Part shown: positions 31,760-43,482 of the stretch, piece after piece
Numbering within the stretch: the first letter of the stretch is position 1
Layout: each line of letters opens with the position of its first letter
Translations under genes and position numbers: made by a program
The notes under the pieces: generated by a model
Databases searched by the model: none
What the model saw: the letters and a program-made list of their open reading frames with translations, nothing else
Told to the model about the DNA's origin: nothing
From: Vibrio viridaestus
GTDB lineage: Bacteria > Pseudomonadota > Gammaproteobacteria > Enterobacterales > Vibrionaceae
Length of the DNA stretch: 64,000 nucleotides
Direction of reading: 5' to 3'
Assembly (NCBI RefSeq): GCF_003856525.1
Contig: NZ_RJVQ01000014.1
Location: 1-64,000 of the forward strand

Positions 31760-32427
31760 CTCGAATACGCCTTATTCAGTTTGGTTTCAGCCCAGGTTTG
31801 TACACGTGTAAGAATGACAACGAGCCCCCAATAAATAAGTGCGACCGCCAAGAACGCTTCAAAAAATTTAAAGGTAGATGAGGCCTCCATCTGTGCTTTC
31901 GCCATGATTTCGGCGACTCCCAAAGTAAATGCTAGAGACGTCGACTTAATCATATCGATAAAGTAATTCATTAATGAAGGCAATGCGATACGACTTGCTT
32001 GTGGCAAAATAATTCTTCTCATCGATTGGCTGGTGGTCATACCGACTGATAGGCTGGCTTCCATCTGACTGCGATCGACGCTGATAATGGCGGCACGAAT
32101 GGTTTCGGCCATATAAGCCGCAAAATGCAGAGTCAAACCTAGGATGGTGGCGCTGAATGCGTTAAGACCAATCAAGAAAGGGAAAATTTGCGGTAACCCA
32201 TAGTAAAGAAGAAAAAGCTGAACCAGAAGAGGTGTACCCCTAAAGAAACTAATGTATAGCTGGCAAAGTTGATCGAGTACTGGAATTTTAAAAATCCGTA
32301 TATTTGCCAAAATGACAGAAAGAATGATTGAGAAAATCATTCCCCAGCAGGCCAGCTCCATAGTTGTACCGAGATATTTAAATAGAATCGGCATCAACCC
32401 AAGCATGTATTCGAAGTCAAAACTCAT
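31756..32427 (-). CDS. Polar amino-acid (probably cystine) ABC transporter permease
   Basis: 223 residues with about five membrane helices and the HisM/GlnP inner-membrane signature ([19 protein letters not shown] near 76-94; [22 protein letters not shown] coupling region near 138-159). Follows the binding-protein gene after a 92-bp gap containing a strong hairpin, and overlaps the ATPase gene by 4 bp. Confidence 0.9.
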   Translation of the reverse strand: MSFDFEYMLGLMPILFKYLGTTMELACWGMIFSIILSVILANIRIFKIPVLDQLCQLYISFFRGTPLLVQLFLLYYGLPQIFPFLIGLNAFSATILGLTLHFAAYMAETIRAAIISVDRSQMEASLSVGMTTSQSMRRIILPQASRIALPSLMNYFIDMIKSTSLAFTLGVAEIMAKAQMEASSTFKFFEAFLAVALIYWGLVVILTRVQTWAETKLNKAYSR

Positions 32428-32466
32428 AGTCTACCCGGTTGGTGTGATGATGGTATAAAATGAAAA

Positions 32467-32491
32467 CCCACTATCGTGTATCGATAGTGGG
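32467..32491 (-). terminator. Intercistronic hairpin between binding protein and permease
   Basis: Perfect 10-bp stem CCCACTATCG/CGATAGTGGG with a five-base loop; the minus strand continues TTTTCATTTT. Likely a partial terminator or 3'-end stabiliser that keeps binding protein in excess over membrane components. Confidence 0.7.
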
Positions 32492-32519
32492 CTACGGTAT
32501 TTATTCTAGGACGTTTTTA

Positions 32520-33269
32520 TTACTCTTTAGTAATGTCAGAACCAAACCATTTGATGGAAATCTTAGACAACGTTCCATCTTCTTTCATTGCAGCCAGAGT
32601 GGTATTAACTTGGTCACGTAATGTTTTACCTTTCTCATTATTAAGGAATGGCCAAGCATTTTCGATGGTTTCAAAAGGTTTACCTGCCAGTTGTAGAGGA
32701 AGACCTGATTTATTTATCACTTCCAGAATAGATAGGCGGTCCATGACAAAAGCGTCCACACGACCTAATGCGACATCCTGCTCAAAGCTCGAATCATACG
32801 TCTTGATATCAATTTCATTGTTCGTGTCGTATTTACGCAGTAGCTGCTCAAAGTTTGAACCCAGATTCACAGCAACCGATTTTCCTTTCAGATCTTCTAA
32901 CGACTTGATGTCGTCGTTACCTTTACGAACAGCCAGTTGAGCGCCATCGATGACGTAAGGATCTGAGAACAAGTATTTCGCCTTGCGGGCATCCGTAACG
33001 GTAATTTGGTTAGAAATTGTATCGATACGGCCTGTCTCTAACAGACCAAACAAACCGGCGAAGTTGGAAGTCACGAATTTCACGTCGTAATCGTTACGTT
33101 TACCAATTTCATTCCAAACGTCGACTTCAAAACCTTGAAGCTTATCTTGCTTAACAAATGTAAACGGGAAGTAGCGACCAGACATTCCGACTTTTACTTC
33201 TGTAGCCGCTTGAATACTCATTGTTGTCAATGCTAATAGAGCAACAGCAACTTTAAACCACTTATTCAT
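32520..33269 (-). CDS. Polar amino-acid (probably cystine) ABC transporter binding protein
   Basis: Periplasmic binding protein of SBP family 3, 249 residues from ATG at 33269 (TGGAGAAATAC precedes it; the ATG four codons earlier overlaps that site). Signal peptide 1-21 ends ...SIQA-ATE. Sequence features GMSGRYFPFTFV, LQGFEVDVWNEIGKR and NQITVTDARKAKYLFSDPY resemble cystine-binding FliY/TcyJ, so cystine is the best substrate guess. First gene of the operon, divergent from dnaA. Confidence 0.87.
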   Translation of the reverse strand: MNKWFKVAVALLALTTMSIQAATEVKVGMSGRYFPFTFVKQDKLQGFEVDVWNEIGKRNDYDVKFVTSNFAGLFGLLETGRIDTISNQITVTDARKAKYLFSDPYVIDGAQLAVRKGNDDIKSLEDLKGKSVAVNLGSNFEQLLRKYDTNNEIDIKTYDSSFEQDVALGRVDAFVMDRLSILEVINKSGLPLQLAGKPFETIENAWPFLNNEKGKTLRDQVNTTLAAMKEDGTLSKISIKWFGSDITKE

Positions 33270-33359
33270 GTATTTCTCCATATAAGAACAGGAATTAATT
33301 TTATTATAATTCTATCAATAAGAATAAATAACTATCTGTTATTGATCATAACTGACAAA

Positions 33360-33575
33360 TTACCTTTTGGGGATAACTTTGCTTGATCTTTGTATATGTG
33401 GAAAAAATTGTGGGTAATTTATAACCAAATTGTGATGATCTTTGAAAAAAAGCTAAAAAAATTGTGAATAACTTGGATCAATGTGAATAGATCTTCGATC
33501 TATTGCTGGAGATCTTAGTTATCAACAGGTAAAATCGCCTTTCTTTATCGATCATTTACTTAGAGTGAGGGAACC
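33360..33575 (+). promoter_or_regulatory. dnaA regulatory region with DnaA boxes and GATC cluster
   Basis: The gap 33270-33575 between the transporter operon and dnaA contains DnaA-box-like sites TGTGGGTAA (33409-33417), TGTGAATAA (33463-33471), TGTGAATAG (33483-33491) and TTATCAACA (33519-33527), interspersed with about seven GATC sites between 33385 and 33553. This fits autoregulation by DnaA plus SeqA/Dam control. The exact dnaA promoter was not resolved. The left part (33282-33345) is AT-rich and should hold the divergent transporter promoter. Confidence 0.7.
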
Positions 33576-34985
33576 GTGTCATCTTCGCTATGGTTGCAAT
33601 GCCTGCAACAGCTTCAAGAAGAGCTACCAGCAACAGAATTCAGCATGTGGGTTAGACCGTTGCAAGCTGAACTCAATGACAATACTCTCACTTTGTTTGC
33701 ACCAAATCGCTTTGTTTTAGATTGGGTTAGGGATAAATACTTCCATAGCATTAACCGACTACTGCAAGAGCATTGTGGTAGTGATATACCGAGTTTGCGT
33801 TTTGAAGTCGGTAGTCGTCGTCAAACGGCTGCGCCAAAAGTTGAACCGATCAGAACGCCAGCCGATGTTGCGGCAGAGTCATCTGCGCCTGCGCAATTGC
33901 AGGCAAGAAAATCGGTAAGTAAAACTTGGGATAATAACGATGCTGCCTCAGCATCGATGAACTATCGCTCTAATGTTAACCCGAAACATAAATTTGATAA
34001 CTTTGTTGAAGGTAAGTCCAACCAACTCGGGCTTGCTGCGGCAAAGCAGGTTTCTGATAATCCAGGTGCGGCCTACAACCCTCTGTTTGTTTACGGTGGG
34101 ACCGGTTTGGGTAAAACTCACTTGCTGCATGCGGTTGGTAATGCGATTGTTGATAATAATCCCAATGCAAAAGTGGTTTATATGCATTCTGAACGGTTTG
34201 TTCAGGACATGGTTAAAGCCCTACAAAATAACGCTATCGAAGAATTTAAACGTTACTACAGAAGCGTTGATGCGTTATTGATCGATGATATTCAATTTTT
34301 TGCCAATAAAGAGCGTTCTCAGGAAGAGTTTTTTCACACCTTTAATGCGCTTTTAGAAGGCAACCAACAAATAATTCTGACCTCAGATCGATATCCGAAA
34401 GAAATCAGTGGGGTAGAGGACCGCCTCAAATCTCGTTTTGGGTGGGGACTTACGGTTGCGATCGAACCTCCTGAATTGGAAACCCGAGTCGCTATCTTGA
34501 TGAAAAAGGCCGAGGATCACCAGATACATCTTGCCGATGAAGTTGCTTTCTTCATTGCTAAGCGTTTGCGTTCAAATGTTCGTGAGCTTGAAGGTGCATT
34601 AAACCGTGTTATTGCCAACGCCAATTTTACCGGACGCCCGATTACGATTGATTTTGTGCGTGAAGCACTACGTGATTTACTGGCGTTACAGGAAAAACTC
34701 GTTACTATCGACAATATTCAAAAAACCGTTGCAGAATATTATAAAATTAAAGTAGCTGATCTGTTGTCAAAACGTCGCTCCCGTTCTGTTGCTCGCCCTC
34801 GTCAATTAGCGATGGCTTTGGCCAAGGAATTGACTAACCACAGCTTGCCTGAAATCGGTGACGCATTTGGTGGTCGTGACCACACAACAGTGTTGCATGC
34901 CTGTCGTAAAATTGAACAGCTAAGAGAAGAAAGTCACGATATAAAAGAAGATTATTCAAACTTAATTCGCACACTTTCTTCCTAA
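33576..34985 (+). CDS. dnaA: Chromosomal replication initiator DnaA
   Basis: AAA+ ATPase that melts oriC. 469 residues: domain I (1-85, [16 protein letters not shown]), a variable linker, AAA+ domain with Walker A GGTGLGKT (174-181) and Walker B LLIDDIQF, and the C-terminal DNA-binding domain with [15 protein letters not shown]. The start is GTG at 33576 with GAGGG six bases upstream. The origin it acts on is 15 kb to the left. First gene of dnaA-dnaN-recF-gyrB. Confidence 0.98.
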   Translation: MSSSLWLQCLQQLQEELPATEFSMWVRPLQAELNDNTLTLFAPNRFVLDWVRDKYFHSINRLLQEHCGSDIPSLRFEVGSRRQTAAPKVEPIRTPADVAAESSAPAQLQARKSVSKTWDNNDAASASMNYRSNVNPKHKFDNFVEGKSNQLGLAAAKQVSDNPGAAYNPLFVYGGTGLGKTHLLHAVGNAIVDNNPNAKVVYMHSERFVQDMVKALQNNAIEEFKRYYRSVDALLIDDIQFFANKERSQEEFFHTFNALLEGNQQIILTSDRYPKEISGVEDRLKSRFGWGLTVAIEPPELETRVAILMKKAEDHQIHLADEVAFFIAKRLRSNVRELEGALNRVIANANFTGRPITIDFVREALRDLLALQEKLVTIDNIQKTVAEYYKIKVADLLSKRRSRSVARPRQLAMALAKELTNHSLPEIGDAFGGRDHTTVLHACRKIEQLREESHDIKEDYSNLIRTLSS

Positions 34986-35037
34986 AAAAACGGTATAGTA
35001 AACAAGAATATTAATCAGGCAGTAATAAGACCTCACT

Positions 35038-36138
35038 ATGAAATTTACGATAACAAGAAGTCAGTTTATTAAGCCGCTCCAACAGGTTTCAGGAACCATT
35101 GGTGGTCGTGCAACACTACCTATTTTAGGTAACCTGTTACTTAAAGTAGAAAATCAGGTTCTTTCTATTACCGCAACCGATCTCGAAGTTGAGCTGATTG
35201 CTCAAATTGATTTGGAGAGTGATTGTGAATCTGGTCAGATAACCGTTCCGGCAAGAAAATTTCTTGATATTTGTCGAGGCTTGCCTGACAGCGCTGAGAT
35301 TTCAGTCGTATTGGACAGTGATCGCCTTAATATTCATTCTAGTCGCAGCCGTTTCTCTCTCGCTACACTGCCTGCTGATGATTTTCCTAATATTGAAGAT
35401 TGGCAAAGTGATATCACATTAAGTGTGCCTCAGTCTGATCTGAAAGCGTTGATAGAGAAAACACAATTTTCGATGGCGAACCAAGACGTTCGCTATTTCC
35501 TTAATGGCATGTTGCTTGATATTGAAGATACGACTTTGCGAGCTGTGGCTACTGATGGTCACCGCATGGCGGTGAGTTTAACGACGTTACCTGAAGCCCT
35601 AGCAAATAATCAGATTATCGTGCCGCGAAAAGGTATCCAAGAGCTAGTTAAGCTACTTGATCAACCGGAAGAGCAAGTCACTCTTGAAATCGGCAGTTCG
35701 AATATTCGGGCCCGGGTTAATCAGTTTGTGTTTACTTCAAAATTGATTGATGGCCGATTCCCTGACTATCGTCGTGTACTACCACAAAATACCAACAAAA
35801 CCTTGATCGCTGAATGTGATATACTTCGTCAGGCTTTTACGCGAGCTGCGATATTATCAAACGAAAAATTCAGAGGGGTTCGTTTAAACATTGATGGTCC
35901 CGAAATGCGGATCACTGCGAATAACCCTGAACAGGAAGAAGCGGAAGAAATTCTCGACGTTGAGTTTGAAGGCTCAGAAATTGAGATCGGATTTAACGTA
36001 AGTTACGTATTGGATGTTTTAAATACACTTCGTTGCGAAAAGGTCAAAATCACCATGTCGGATCCAAATGCAAGCGCATTAATCGAGAATGTGGATGATG
36101 ACAGTGCAATGTATGTGGTAATGCCAATACGCTTGTAG
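35038..36138 (+). CDS. dnaN: DNA polymerase III beta sliding clamp
   Basis: Processivity clamp; 366 residues, identical in length to E. coli DnaN. It opens [19 protein letters not shown] and ends YVVMPIRL, the conserved C-terminus that forms the client-binding pocket. Three tandem clamp domains of about 120 residues are evident from length. 52 bp after dnaA, 7 bp before recF. Confidence 0.98.
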   Translation: MKFTITRSQFIKPLQQVSGTIGGRATLPILGNLLLKVENQVLSITATDLEVELIAQIDLESDCESGQITVPARKFLDICRGLPDSAEISVVLDSDRLNIHSSRSRFSLATLPADDFPNIEDWQSDITLSVPQSDLKALIEKTQFSMANQDVRYFLNGMLLDIEDTTLRAVATDGHRMAVSLTTLPEALANNQIIVPRKGIQELVKLLDQPEEQVTLEIGSSNIRARVNQFVFTSKLIDGRFPDYRRVLPQNTNKTLIAECDILRQAFTRAAILSNEKFRGVRLNIDGPEMRITANNPEQEEAEEILDVEFEGSEIEIGFNVSYVLDVLNTLRCEKVKITMSDPNASALIENVDDDSAMYVVMPIRL

Positions 36139-36145
36139 TCATTGT

Positions 36146-37225
36146 ATGCCTTTATCCCGTTTGATGGTCCATCAGTTTCGAAATATTAAAGCCTGTGATA
36201 TGACATTATCATCAGGCTTTAACTTTCTTATTGGACCTAATGGCAGCGGTAAAACCAGCGTTCTTGAAGCTATTTATATGCTCGGTCATGGACGTTCTTT
36301 TCGTAGCGCTTTGACGGGAAGAGTGATTCAAAATGACAGTTCAGAATTGTTTGTTCATGGCAAATATTTGAACTCAGATCAATTTGAAGTACCGATTGGC
36401 ATTAATAAGCAGCGCGATGGCTCAACTGAGGTTAAAATAGGCGGTCAATCTGGACAAAAGCTATCCCAGTTAGCCCAAGTAATGCCTTTGCAACTGATTC
36501 ATCCTGATGGGTTTGAATTGCTAACAGATGGTCCCAAGCAGCGCAGAGCATTTATCGATTGGGGGGTGTTTCATACTCAACCTCAATTTTATGATGTTTG
36601 GATACGATTTCGTCGTTTGAATAAACAGCGAAATGCGTTACTCAAGACAGCGACTTCGTATCGAGAATTGAGTTTTTGGGATAAAGAGTTAAGTCAGTTA
36701 GCTGCACAGTTAGATGAGTGGCGGCAAGCTTATATCGAGCAATTAACAGAACATGCTCGACCAATTTGCAACAACTTTTTACCCGAGTTCGATATTGCGT
36801 TAAAGTACTACCGCGGTTGGGAAAAAGAAACGGAATATCAAGATCTTCTGGAAAGAAGTTTTGAAAGAGATTGTGCTGTTGGTTACACATTTAGTGGCCC
36901 CAATAAAGCCGATTTAAGAATTAAGGTGAACAGTACGCCCGTAGAGGACGTTCTGTCACGAGGTCAACTCAAGTTGATGGTGTGTGCATTGAGAGTTGCC
37001 CAAGGGCAACATTTGACTTCCTTAACCGGAAAGCAATGTATCTATCTGATCGATGATTTTGCATCAGAGTTAGATAGTCAACGTCGACAAAGGTTGGCGA
37101 CCTGTTTGAAACAAACGGGTGCACAAGTTTTTGTAAGCTCGATTACTGAAGGTCAGGTGAGCGATATGCGTGAAGCTGACAGTAAATTGTTCCATGTGGA
37201 ACATGGTGCGATTGAGCAAGGATAA
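36146..37225 (+). CDS. recF: DNA replication and repair protein RecF
   Basis: SMC-like ATPase for RecFOR loading of RecA at gaps. 359 residues with Walker A GPNGSGKT (30-37), signature LSRGQLKLM and Walker [12 protein letters not shown]. The C-terminal FHVEHG codons contain a 16-bp parS-like sequence (37188-37203). It is followed after 18 bp by gyrB. Confidence 0.97.
   Translation: MPLSRLMVHQFRNIKACDMTLSSGFNFLIGPNGSGKTSVLEAIYMLGHGRSFRSALTGRVIQNDSSELFVHGKYLNSDQFEVPIGINKQRDGSTEVKIGGQSGQKLSQLAQVMPLQLIHPDGFELLTDGPKQRRAFIDWGVFHTQPQFYDVWIRFRRLNKQRNALLKTATSYRELSFWDKELSQLAAQLDEWRQAYIEQLTEHARPICNNFLPEFDIALKYYRGWEKETEYQDLLERSFERDCAVGYTFSGPNKADLRIKVNSTPVEDVLSRGQLKLMVCALRVAQGQHLTSLTGKQCIYLIDDFASELDSQRRQRLATCLKQTGAQVFVSSITEGQVSDMREADSKLFHVEHGAIEQG
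37188..37203. other. Degenerate parS-like site in the recF 3' end
   Basis: TGTTCCATGTGGAACA differs from the tolerated parS variant TGTTCCACGTGGAACA at one base and from canonical TGTTTCACGTGAAACA at three. The changed base lies in the CACGTG core, so binding by ParB is uncertain. It is fully inside coding sequence. Confidence 0.3.
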
Positions 37226-39661
<2,436 letters not shown>

Positions 39662-39684
39662 TTTATCGTACTAACATTGATTGA

Positions 39685-39712
39685 AAAGCCACTCTAACGA
39701 GTGGTTTTTTTT
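39685..39712 (+). terminator. Terminator of the dnaA-gyrB operon
   Basis: Hairpin CCACTC-TAAC-GAGTGG (39689-39704) preceded by AAAAG and followed by eight T residues. Confidence 0.9.
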
Positions 39713-39850
39713 GTCTAGAATATATGAGTGACGCATTATGACGCAACTTGGCATCATAGTGCTTCAGTGTGGCGCTACTGATTCCATAGACTTACTGATT
39801 ATGCCTCAGTAGAGTGAACACTTAACGATAATAAAACAGGGAAGCTAAAA

Positions 39851-40624
39851 ATGAAAAAATGTACCAAAGCGTTCATTTTACTTTCGGCAGTGTTCGGTTC
39901 TACCTCTCTTTGGGCGCAAACAGATACTATCCGATTTGGTGTAGATGCTACTTATCCACCTTTTGAATACAAAAAACCAGATGGGTCGCTGGCTGGTTTT
40001 GAAATTGATCTTGGAAATGCTATTTGTGAGAAAGTGCAGAAAAAATGTGAATGGTTTCCAACCAGCTTCGATGGTCTGTTTCCAAGTCTGAAAGTCGATA
40101 AAATTGACGCGATTTTCTCGTCACTTGGTATTACCGAGAAACGCAAGAAAGAAGTCGCTTTCTCTGATCTAGTCTGGTCTGGTTTTTCGTCTATGCTCAG
40201 TCGTAAACAGTTAAACCTTGAACCAACAGCGGAATCACTTAAAGGAAAAGTGGTTGGTGTACAGCAGGGTACTATGCAAGAACACTTCGTTCGTGAACGA
40301 TTCGAAGCGCATGGCGTTCAAGTGCAAACTTATCAAGATCAAGATCAAGTCTACGCAGATTTAATCAATGGACGTATTGATGCGTCATTCCAGGATATGC
40401 TCCAGGCGCAGTTTGATTTTATTGATGGCGGTAAGCATAAGCAGTTTGTGAATACAAAAGTGGTAGATAAATTACTACCAGCCGACTCTGCTATTGCGAT
40501 TCGTAAAGGTGATCAGGAAATGATTGACCTGATTAACGATGGATTAGAAAAAATCCACGCCGATGGGACGTATGACCGTATCCAGCGCCAATACTTTGGT
40601 GACCTGAATTTATACAAAAAGTAG
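39851..40624 (+). CDS. Orphan amino-acid ABC transporter binding protein (ArgT/HisJ-like)
   Basis: 257 residues with a signal peptide (1-22, ...SLWA-QTD) and an SBP family 3 domain: FGVDATYPPFEYKKPDGSLAGFEIDL, ITEKRKKEVAFSD and VGVQQGTMQEH resemble lysine/arginine/ornithine/histidine-binding proteins. A cysteine pair (C45, C53 of the precursor, in ICEKVQKKCEW) matches the conserved disulfide of that group. No permease or ATPase gene lies nearby, so it must share membrane components encoded elsewhere or serve sensing. The next gene is a deacylase after a terminator-like hairpin. Confidence 0.88.
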   Translation: MKKCTKAFILLSAVFGSTSLWAQTDTIRFGVDATYPPFEYKKPDGSLAGFEIDLGNAICEKVQKKCEWFPTSFDGLFPSLKVDKIDAIFSSLGITEKRKKEVAFSDLVWSGFSSMLSRKQLNLEPTAESLKGKVVGVQQGTMQEHFVRERFEAHGVQVQTYQDQDQVYADLINGRIDASFQDMLQAQFDFIDGGKHKQFVNTKVVDKLLPADSAIAIRKGDQEMIDLINDGLEKIHADGTYDRIQRQYFGDLNLYKK

Positions 40625-40642
40625 TCGCTAAATTTATCGATT

Positions 40643-40666
40643 AGGGCTGCTTAATAGCAGCCCTTT
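40643..40666 (+). terminator. Terminator after the orphan binding protein gene
   Basis: Perfect 8-bp stem AGGGCTGC/GCAGCCCT with loop TTAATA, followed by TTTG. The T run is short, so some read-through into the deacylase gene is likely. Confidence 0.75.
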
Positions 40667-40683
40667 GTCTATATGAGAGTATT

Positions 40684-41796
40684 ATGCAGCATAATAAATC
40701 GCCTTTAATTTCTCCTGTTCCTGGAACTCAGCGTTGTATCGACAGTTTTCACTTTGGCTCTAAGGGGCAAGGAAAGAAAATCTATATTCAGTCTTCTCTT
40801 CACGCAGATGAGTTACCAGGGATGCTTGTGGTGTGGAAACTAAAACAGGCGTTGAAGGAACTAGAACTACAAGGGGATATTCAAGGTGAGGTAGTTTTGG
40901 TTCCGGTTGCCAATCCGATAGGACAAAATCAACACCTTATGGACGTTCATCTCGGGCGTTACGAGATGGAGAATGGGCATAATTTTAATCGTGGCTACTA
41001 CGATCCTTTTGATGATGTGGTCGCTCGCCTGGATGGTAATTTGAGTGAGGATTCACAACATAATGGTCAGTTGGTTAAGCAGGCATTACGTGAATCGATT
41101 GCTTCAATCAGCGTTGCAACAGAATATCAGTCACAGCAAAAAGCTTTGCAGTTACTCTGCTGTGATGCAGACATTATTCTTGATCTTCATTGTGATTTTG
41201 AAGCGATTACGCATACTTACAGCACTTATTATTCATGGCCTGCGATAGAGCCATTAGCAAGAGCATTACAGTCATCGGTAAATATGCTGGCTGATGATAC
41301 CGGTGGTAATCCATTTGATTCCTGTTTTGATATGACGTGGAAACGTCTCAGAGAGTATTTTGGTTTTGCATTAGGAGAGTCATCCTGCTATTCCGTTACT
41401 CTGGAATTAAAAGGACAGTCCGATGTGTATCATGAGGACGCGGAACATGATGCTTATGCTATTTTGACTTATCTTTCCTCTCTTGGCGTTATCAAGCAAC
41501 CGTTTGATTTACCATCATCGACAGCCCAAGCTAGTGATCTTGATGCCGTTGAACCACTGAAAAGTACGATGGGAGGGTTGGTCGTTCACTATCTAACCCC
41601 GGGTGAGCATGTGAGAGAGAATCAGCTTATTAGTGAAATTATTGATCCTATAACGGACACAATTGAAGAAATTAGAGCTAGTCAGCCCGGAATTCTCTTT
41701 TCGCGAACTAACCGTAGAATGGCCACTGCCGGTATGCTAGTTGCTCATGTTGCGGGTAAGAAGAAAGTCCGAAGTGGTTACTTACTCGCACCTTAA
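40684..41796 (+). CDS. Succinylglutamate desuccinylase/aspartoacylase family zinc hydrolase
   Basis: 370-residue M14-like metallo-amidohydrolase. Predicted Zn ligands H40 and E43 (SSLHADELPG) and H169 (LDLHCD), with catalytic E241 in TLELKG; the last ~90 residues form a beta-rich lipoyl-like domain (GGLVVHYLTPGEHVREN). The family removes acyl groups from N-acyl amino acids; the exact substrate cannot be read from sequence. Placement after an ArgT-like binding protein suggests an acylated or basic amino acid (inference). It is not AstE by context: no ast genes are present. Confidence 0.82.
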   Translation: MQHNKSPLISPVPGTQRCIDSFHFGSKGQGKKIYIQSSLHADELPGMLVVWKLKQALKELELQGDIQGEVVLVPVANPIGQNQHLMDVHLGRYEMENGHNFNRGYYDPFDDVVARLDGNLSEDSQHNGQLVKQALRESIASISVATEYQSQQKALQLLCCDADIILDLHCDFEAITHTYSTYYSWPAIEPLARALQSSVNMLADDTGGNPFDSCFDMTWKRLREYFGFALGESSCYSVTLELKGQSDVYHEDAEHDAYAILTYLSSLGVIKQPFDLPSSTAQASDLDAVEPLKSTMGGLVVHYLTPGEHVRENQLISEIIDPITDTIEEIRASQPGILFSRTNRRMATAGMLVAHVAGKKKVRSGYLLAP

Positions 41797-41822
41797 ATAA
41801 GGTTAGCCCTGATATCACTGCG

Positions 41823-42671
41823 TCAGAAGTTCTCACTGGCTGTAAATATATCAGGGTTAGCGATTTCACTGGGGGTTTTTAGACGTTTGACGATTGCGGG
41901 AGAAATGTCGCCACTATCGATTGGGAAGAGACCAATACTATTTAGCTTATTTCGCAGTGATGTTTGATTTGATGTCTTCTCGAAAACAATGCGTGCAGAG
42001 AAAGGAATTCGGGAATTTCTGCCCTGAATACCGAGTGTTATTCCGGATAGTAAATCGTAACGGCCTTTTGCCGCACCATAAAGGATGGTGTGAGACAGAG
42101 CTCTCTGACAATGTACGCCGTAATCGACAATCTGGATTCTTTCCCCTAACACAAAGACTAAACCAGCAAATTTCCCAACCTCAGAGTAGTCTTGCATAGC
42201 CTGTTCTGGTTTTGCTCGTTCATAGAAGTGCGAATATCCGATGCCATCTTTCATGTAGAGCCGAGCAAATCCTTTACTGATATGACCATCGTAGGACGGT
42301 GTCATATAGTAGTAAAAATAGTCGCCAAGATACCGTTCTAAATCGGCTTCCGATTGATTGATCATACCCTCAAGTAATTTTGCGTGCCTGTCACCTTGCG
42401 GTGAATTATCTAGTGCTTTACGCGATTTTTTTATGTTGGCCCGTGAGGATATTAGCTGACGAAAGGTCTCGGTTGGTAGGGTTAGCTCATCATCATCAAC
42501 ACCAAAAAAATCACAGATTTTTCGTAGGTTTTTAACTGATGGGGTGCTTTTCCCACTGAGGTATTTAGTAAATTGTTGACGGTTAATTCCAATTTGTCTA
42601 CTGCATTCCGATACGTTCCCTATGTAACTGCAAAGGAGTTTAAGGTTGTGCGGGATTGAATTATCGGTCAT
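41823..42671 (-). CDS. XRE-type HTH transcriptional regulator with uncharacterised C-terminal domain
   Basis: 282 residues. The N-terminal HTH (about 8-62: NVSECSRQIGINRQQFTKYLSGKSTPSVKNL in two segments) is of the Cro/CI type. The long C-terminal part (about 100-280), with YLGDYFYYYMTPSYDG and GITLGIQGRNSRIPFSARIVF, looks like a ligand-sensing domain but I do not recognise its family. It is convergent with the deacylase gene and divergent from ibpA; regulation of the binding protein/deacylase pair is a plausible guess only. Confidence 0.7.
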   Translation of the reverse strand: MTDNSIPHNLKLLCSYIGNVSECSRQIGINRQQFTKYLSGKSTPSVKNLRKICDFFGVDDDELTLPTETFRQLISSRANIKKSRKALDNSPQGDRHAKLLEGMINQSEADLERYLGDYFYYYMTPSYDGHISKGFARLYMKDGIGYSHFYERAKPEQAMQDYSEVGKFAGLVFVLGERIQIVDYGVHCQRALSHTILYGAAKGRYDLLSGITLGIQGRNSRIPFSARIVFEKTSNQTSLRNKLNSIGLFPIDSGDISPAIVKRLKTPSEIANPDIFTASENF

Positions 42672-42792
42672 AAGGAAACATCAACAATATTGGGAATGAG
42701 ATTGGTCATAGTCTATGAGTTTTTTCTTACGAATATCAAATACTATCTTCTGAATCATGCATAAAAAATAAACGGAAAAAATTTGAAAAAAG

Positions 42793-42822
42793 CCCTTGAA
42801 AGCGAATTTGTTGACCTTATAT
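42793..42822 (+). promoter_or_regulatory. Candidate sigma-32 promoter of ibpA
   Basis: CCCTTGAAA (42793-42801), a 13-bp spacer and CCTTATAT (42815-42822) match the heat-shock consensus CTTGAA-N13-17-CCCCATNT well. It would give a leader of about 150 bases. The rest of the 307-bp gap 42672-42978 is leader sequence and the short upstream region of the HTH gene. Confidence 0.65.
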
Positions 42823-42858
42823 ATGTAAATGAAAGGGATGCCGTAAGGGCCCTTGGCC

Positions 42859-42975
42859 AGAAATGGTGGTTACGCTCGAATGAGGTAGCTGCATTTCTAA
42901 AATGAAAAATAATTGGATGAGTTCAGGTCGCAAGAATGAATGTCATCTTACTATTGCTTACATTAAGAGGATAGT
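42859..42975 (+). promoter_or_regulatory. ROSE-like RNA thermometer in the ibpA leader
   Basis: The leader has an outer hairpin AGAAATG/CATTTCT (42859-42865 with 42892-42898) and a start-proximal hairpin ACTAT/ATAGT (42950-42954 with 42971-42975). Inside the latter, TTGCT (42954-42958) faces the ribosome-binding site AGAGGA (42966-42971). Masking of the Shine-Dalgarno by U(U/C)GCU is the hallmark of ROSE thermometers, known for E. coli ibpA. The folding is my hand reading. Confidence 0.55.
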
Positions 42976-42978
42976 TAT

Positions 42979-43422
42979 ATGAGAACTGTAGATTTCACTC
43001 CTTTATACCGCAACGCTATTGGTTTTGATCGTCTTTTCAATATGATGGAGGCGGCAACAACTAAAAGTAACTCTGCGGGTTACCCTCCGTACAACATCGA
43101 ACAGAAAAGTGAAAACGAGTATCGTATCACAATGGCTGTAGCTGGCTTTGGTGATAAAGATATCGAGATTACTCAACAAGAAAATACGTTGATTGTTCGT
43201 GGTGAACGCAAAGCAGATGACGTAGAAAAAACCTACGTATATCAAGGTATAGCTGAACGCGATTTCGAGCGTAAATTCCAGTTAGCTGACTACGTTAAAG
43301 TTGTTGGTGCTGAAATGGAAAATGGTCTTTTGCATGTTGATCTGGAAAGAGAAATTCCGGAAGCGATGCAACCTCGTAAAATTGCCATCAACACAAAAAA
43401 TTTGTTGGAAAGCAAAGAATAA
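42979..43422 (+). CDS. ibpA: Small heat-shock protein IbpA
   Basis: Cytoplasmic Hsp20 holdase that coats aggregating proteins for DnaK/ClpB rescue. 147 residues: N-terminal arm (DFTPLYRNAIGFDRLFNMME), alpha-crystallin domain (about 35-125, NEYRITMAVAGF, VRGERK, GLLHVDLEREIPE), and the C-terminal tail. Only one ibp gene is present, as is usual in vibrios. Expression is predicted to be heat-induced at both transcription and translation. Confidence 0.95.
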   Translation: MRTVDFTPLYRNAIGFDRLFNMMEAATTKSNSAGYPPYNIEQKSENEYRITMAVAGFGDKDIEITQQENTLIVRGERKADDVEKTYVYQGIAERDFERKFQLADYVKVVGAEMENGLLHVDLEREIPEAMQPRKIAINTKNLLESKE

Positions 43423-43448
43423 GTTGGTCAGCATAAAATAAAGTAGTG

Positions 43449-43473
43449 AAGAGCGCCTTAAGGCGCTCTTTTT
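43449..43473. terminator. Bidirectional terminator between ibpA and avtA
   Basis: Near-perfect palindrome AAGAGCGCC-TTAA-GGCGCTCTT with TTT on the plus side; it lies between convergent ibpA and avtA. Confidence 0.88.
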
Positions 43474-43482
43474 AATGGAAGA

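Noticed and set aside
41810-41856. Inverted repeat CCCTGATAT/ATATCAGGG near the 3' end of the HTH regulator gene
   Set aside because: The loop is 29 bases, one arm is inside coding sequence and no T tract follows; too weak to call a terminator.
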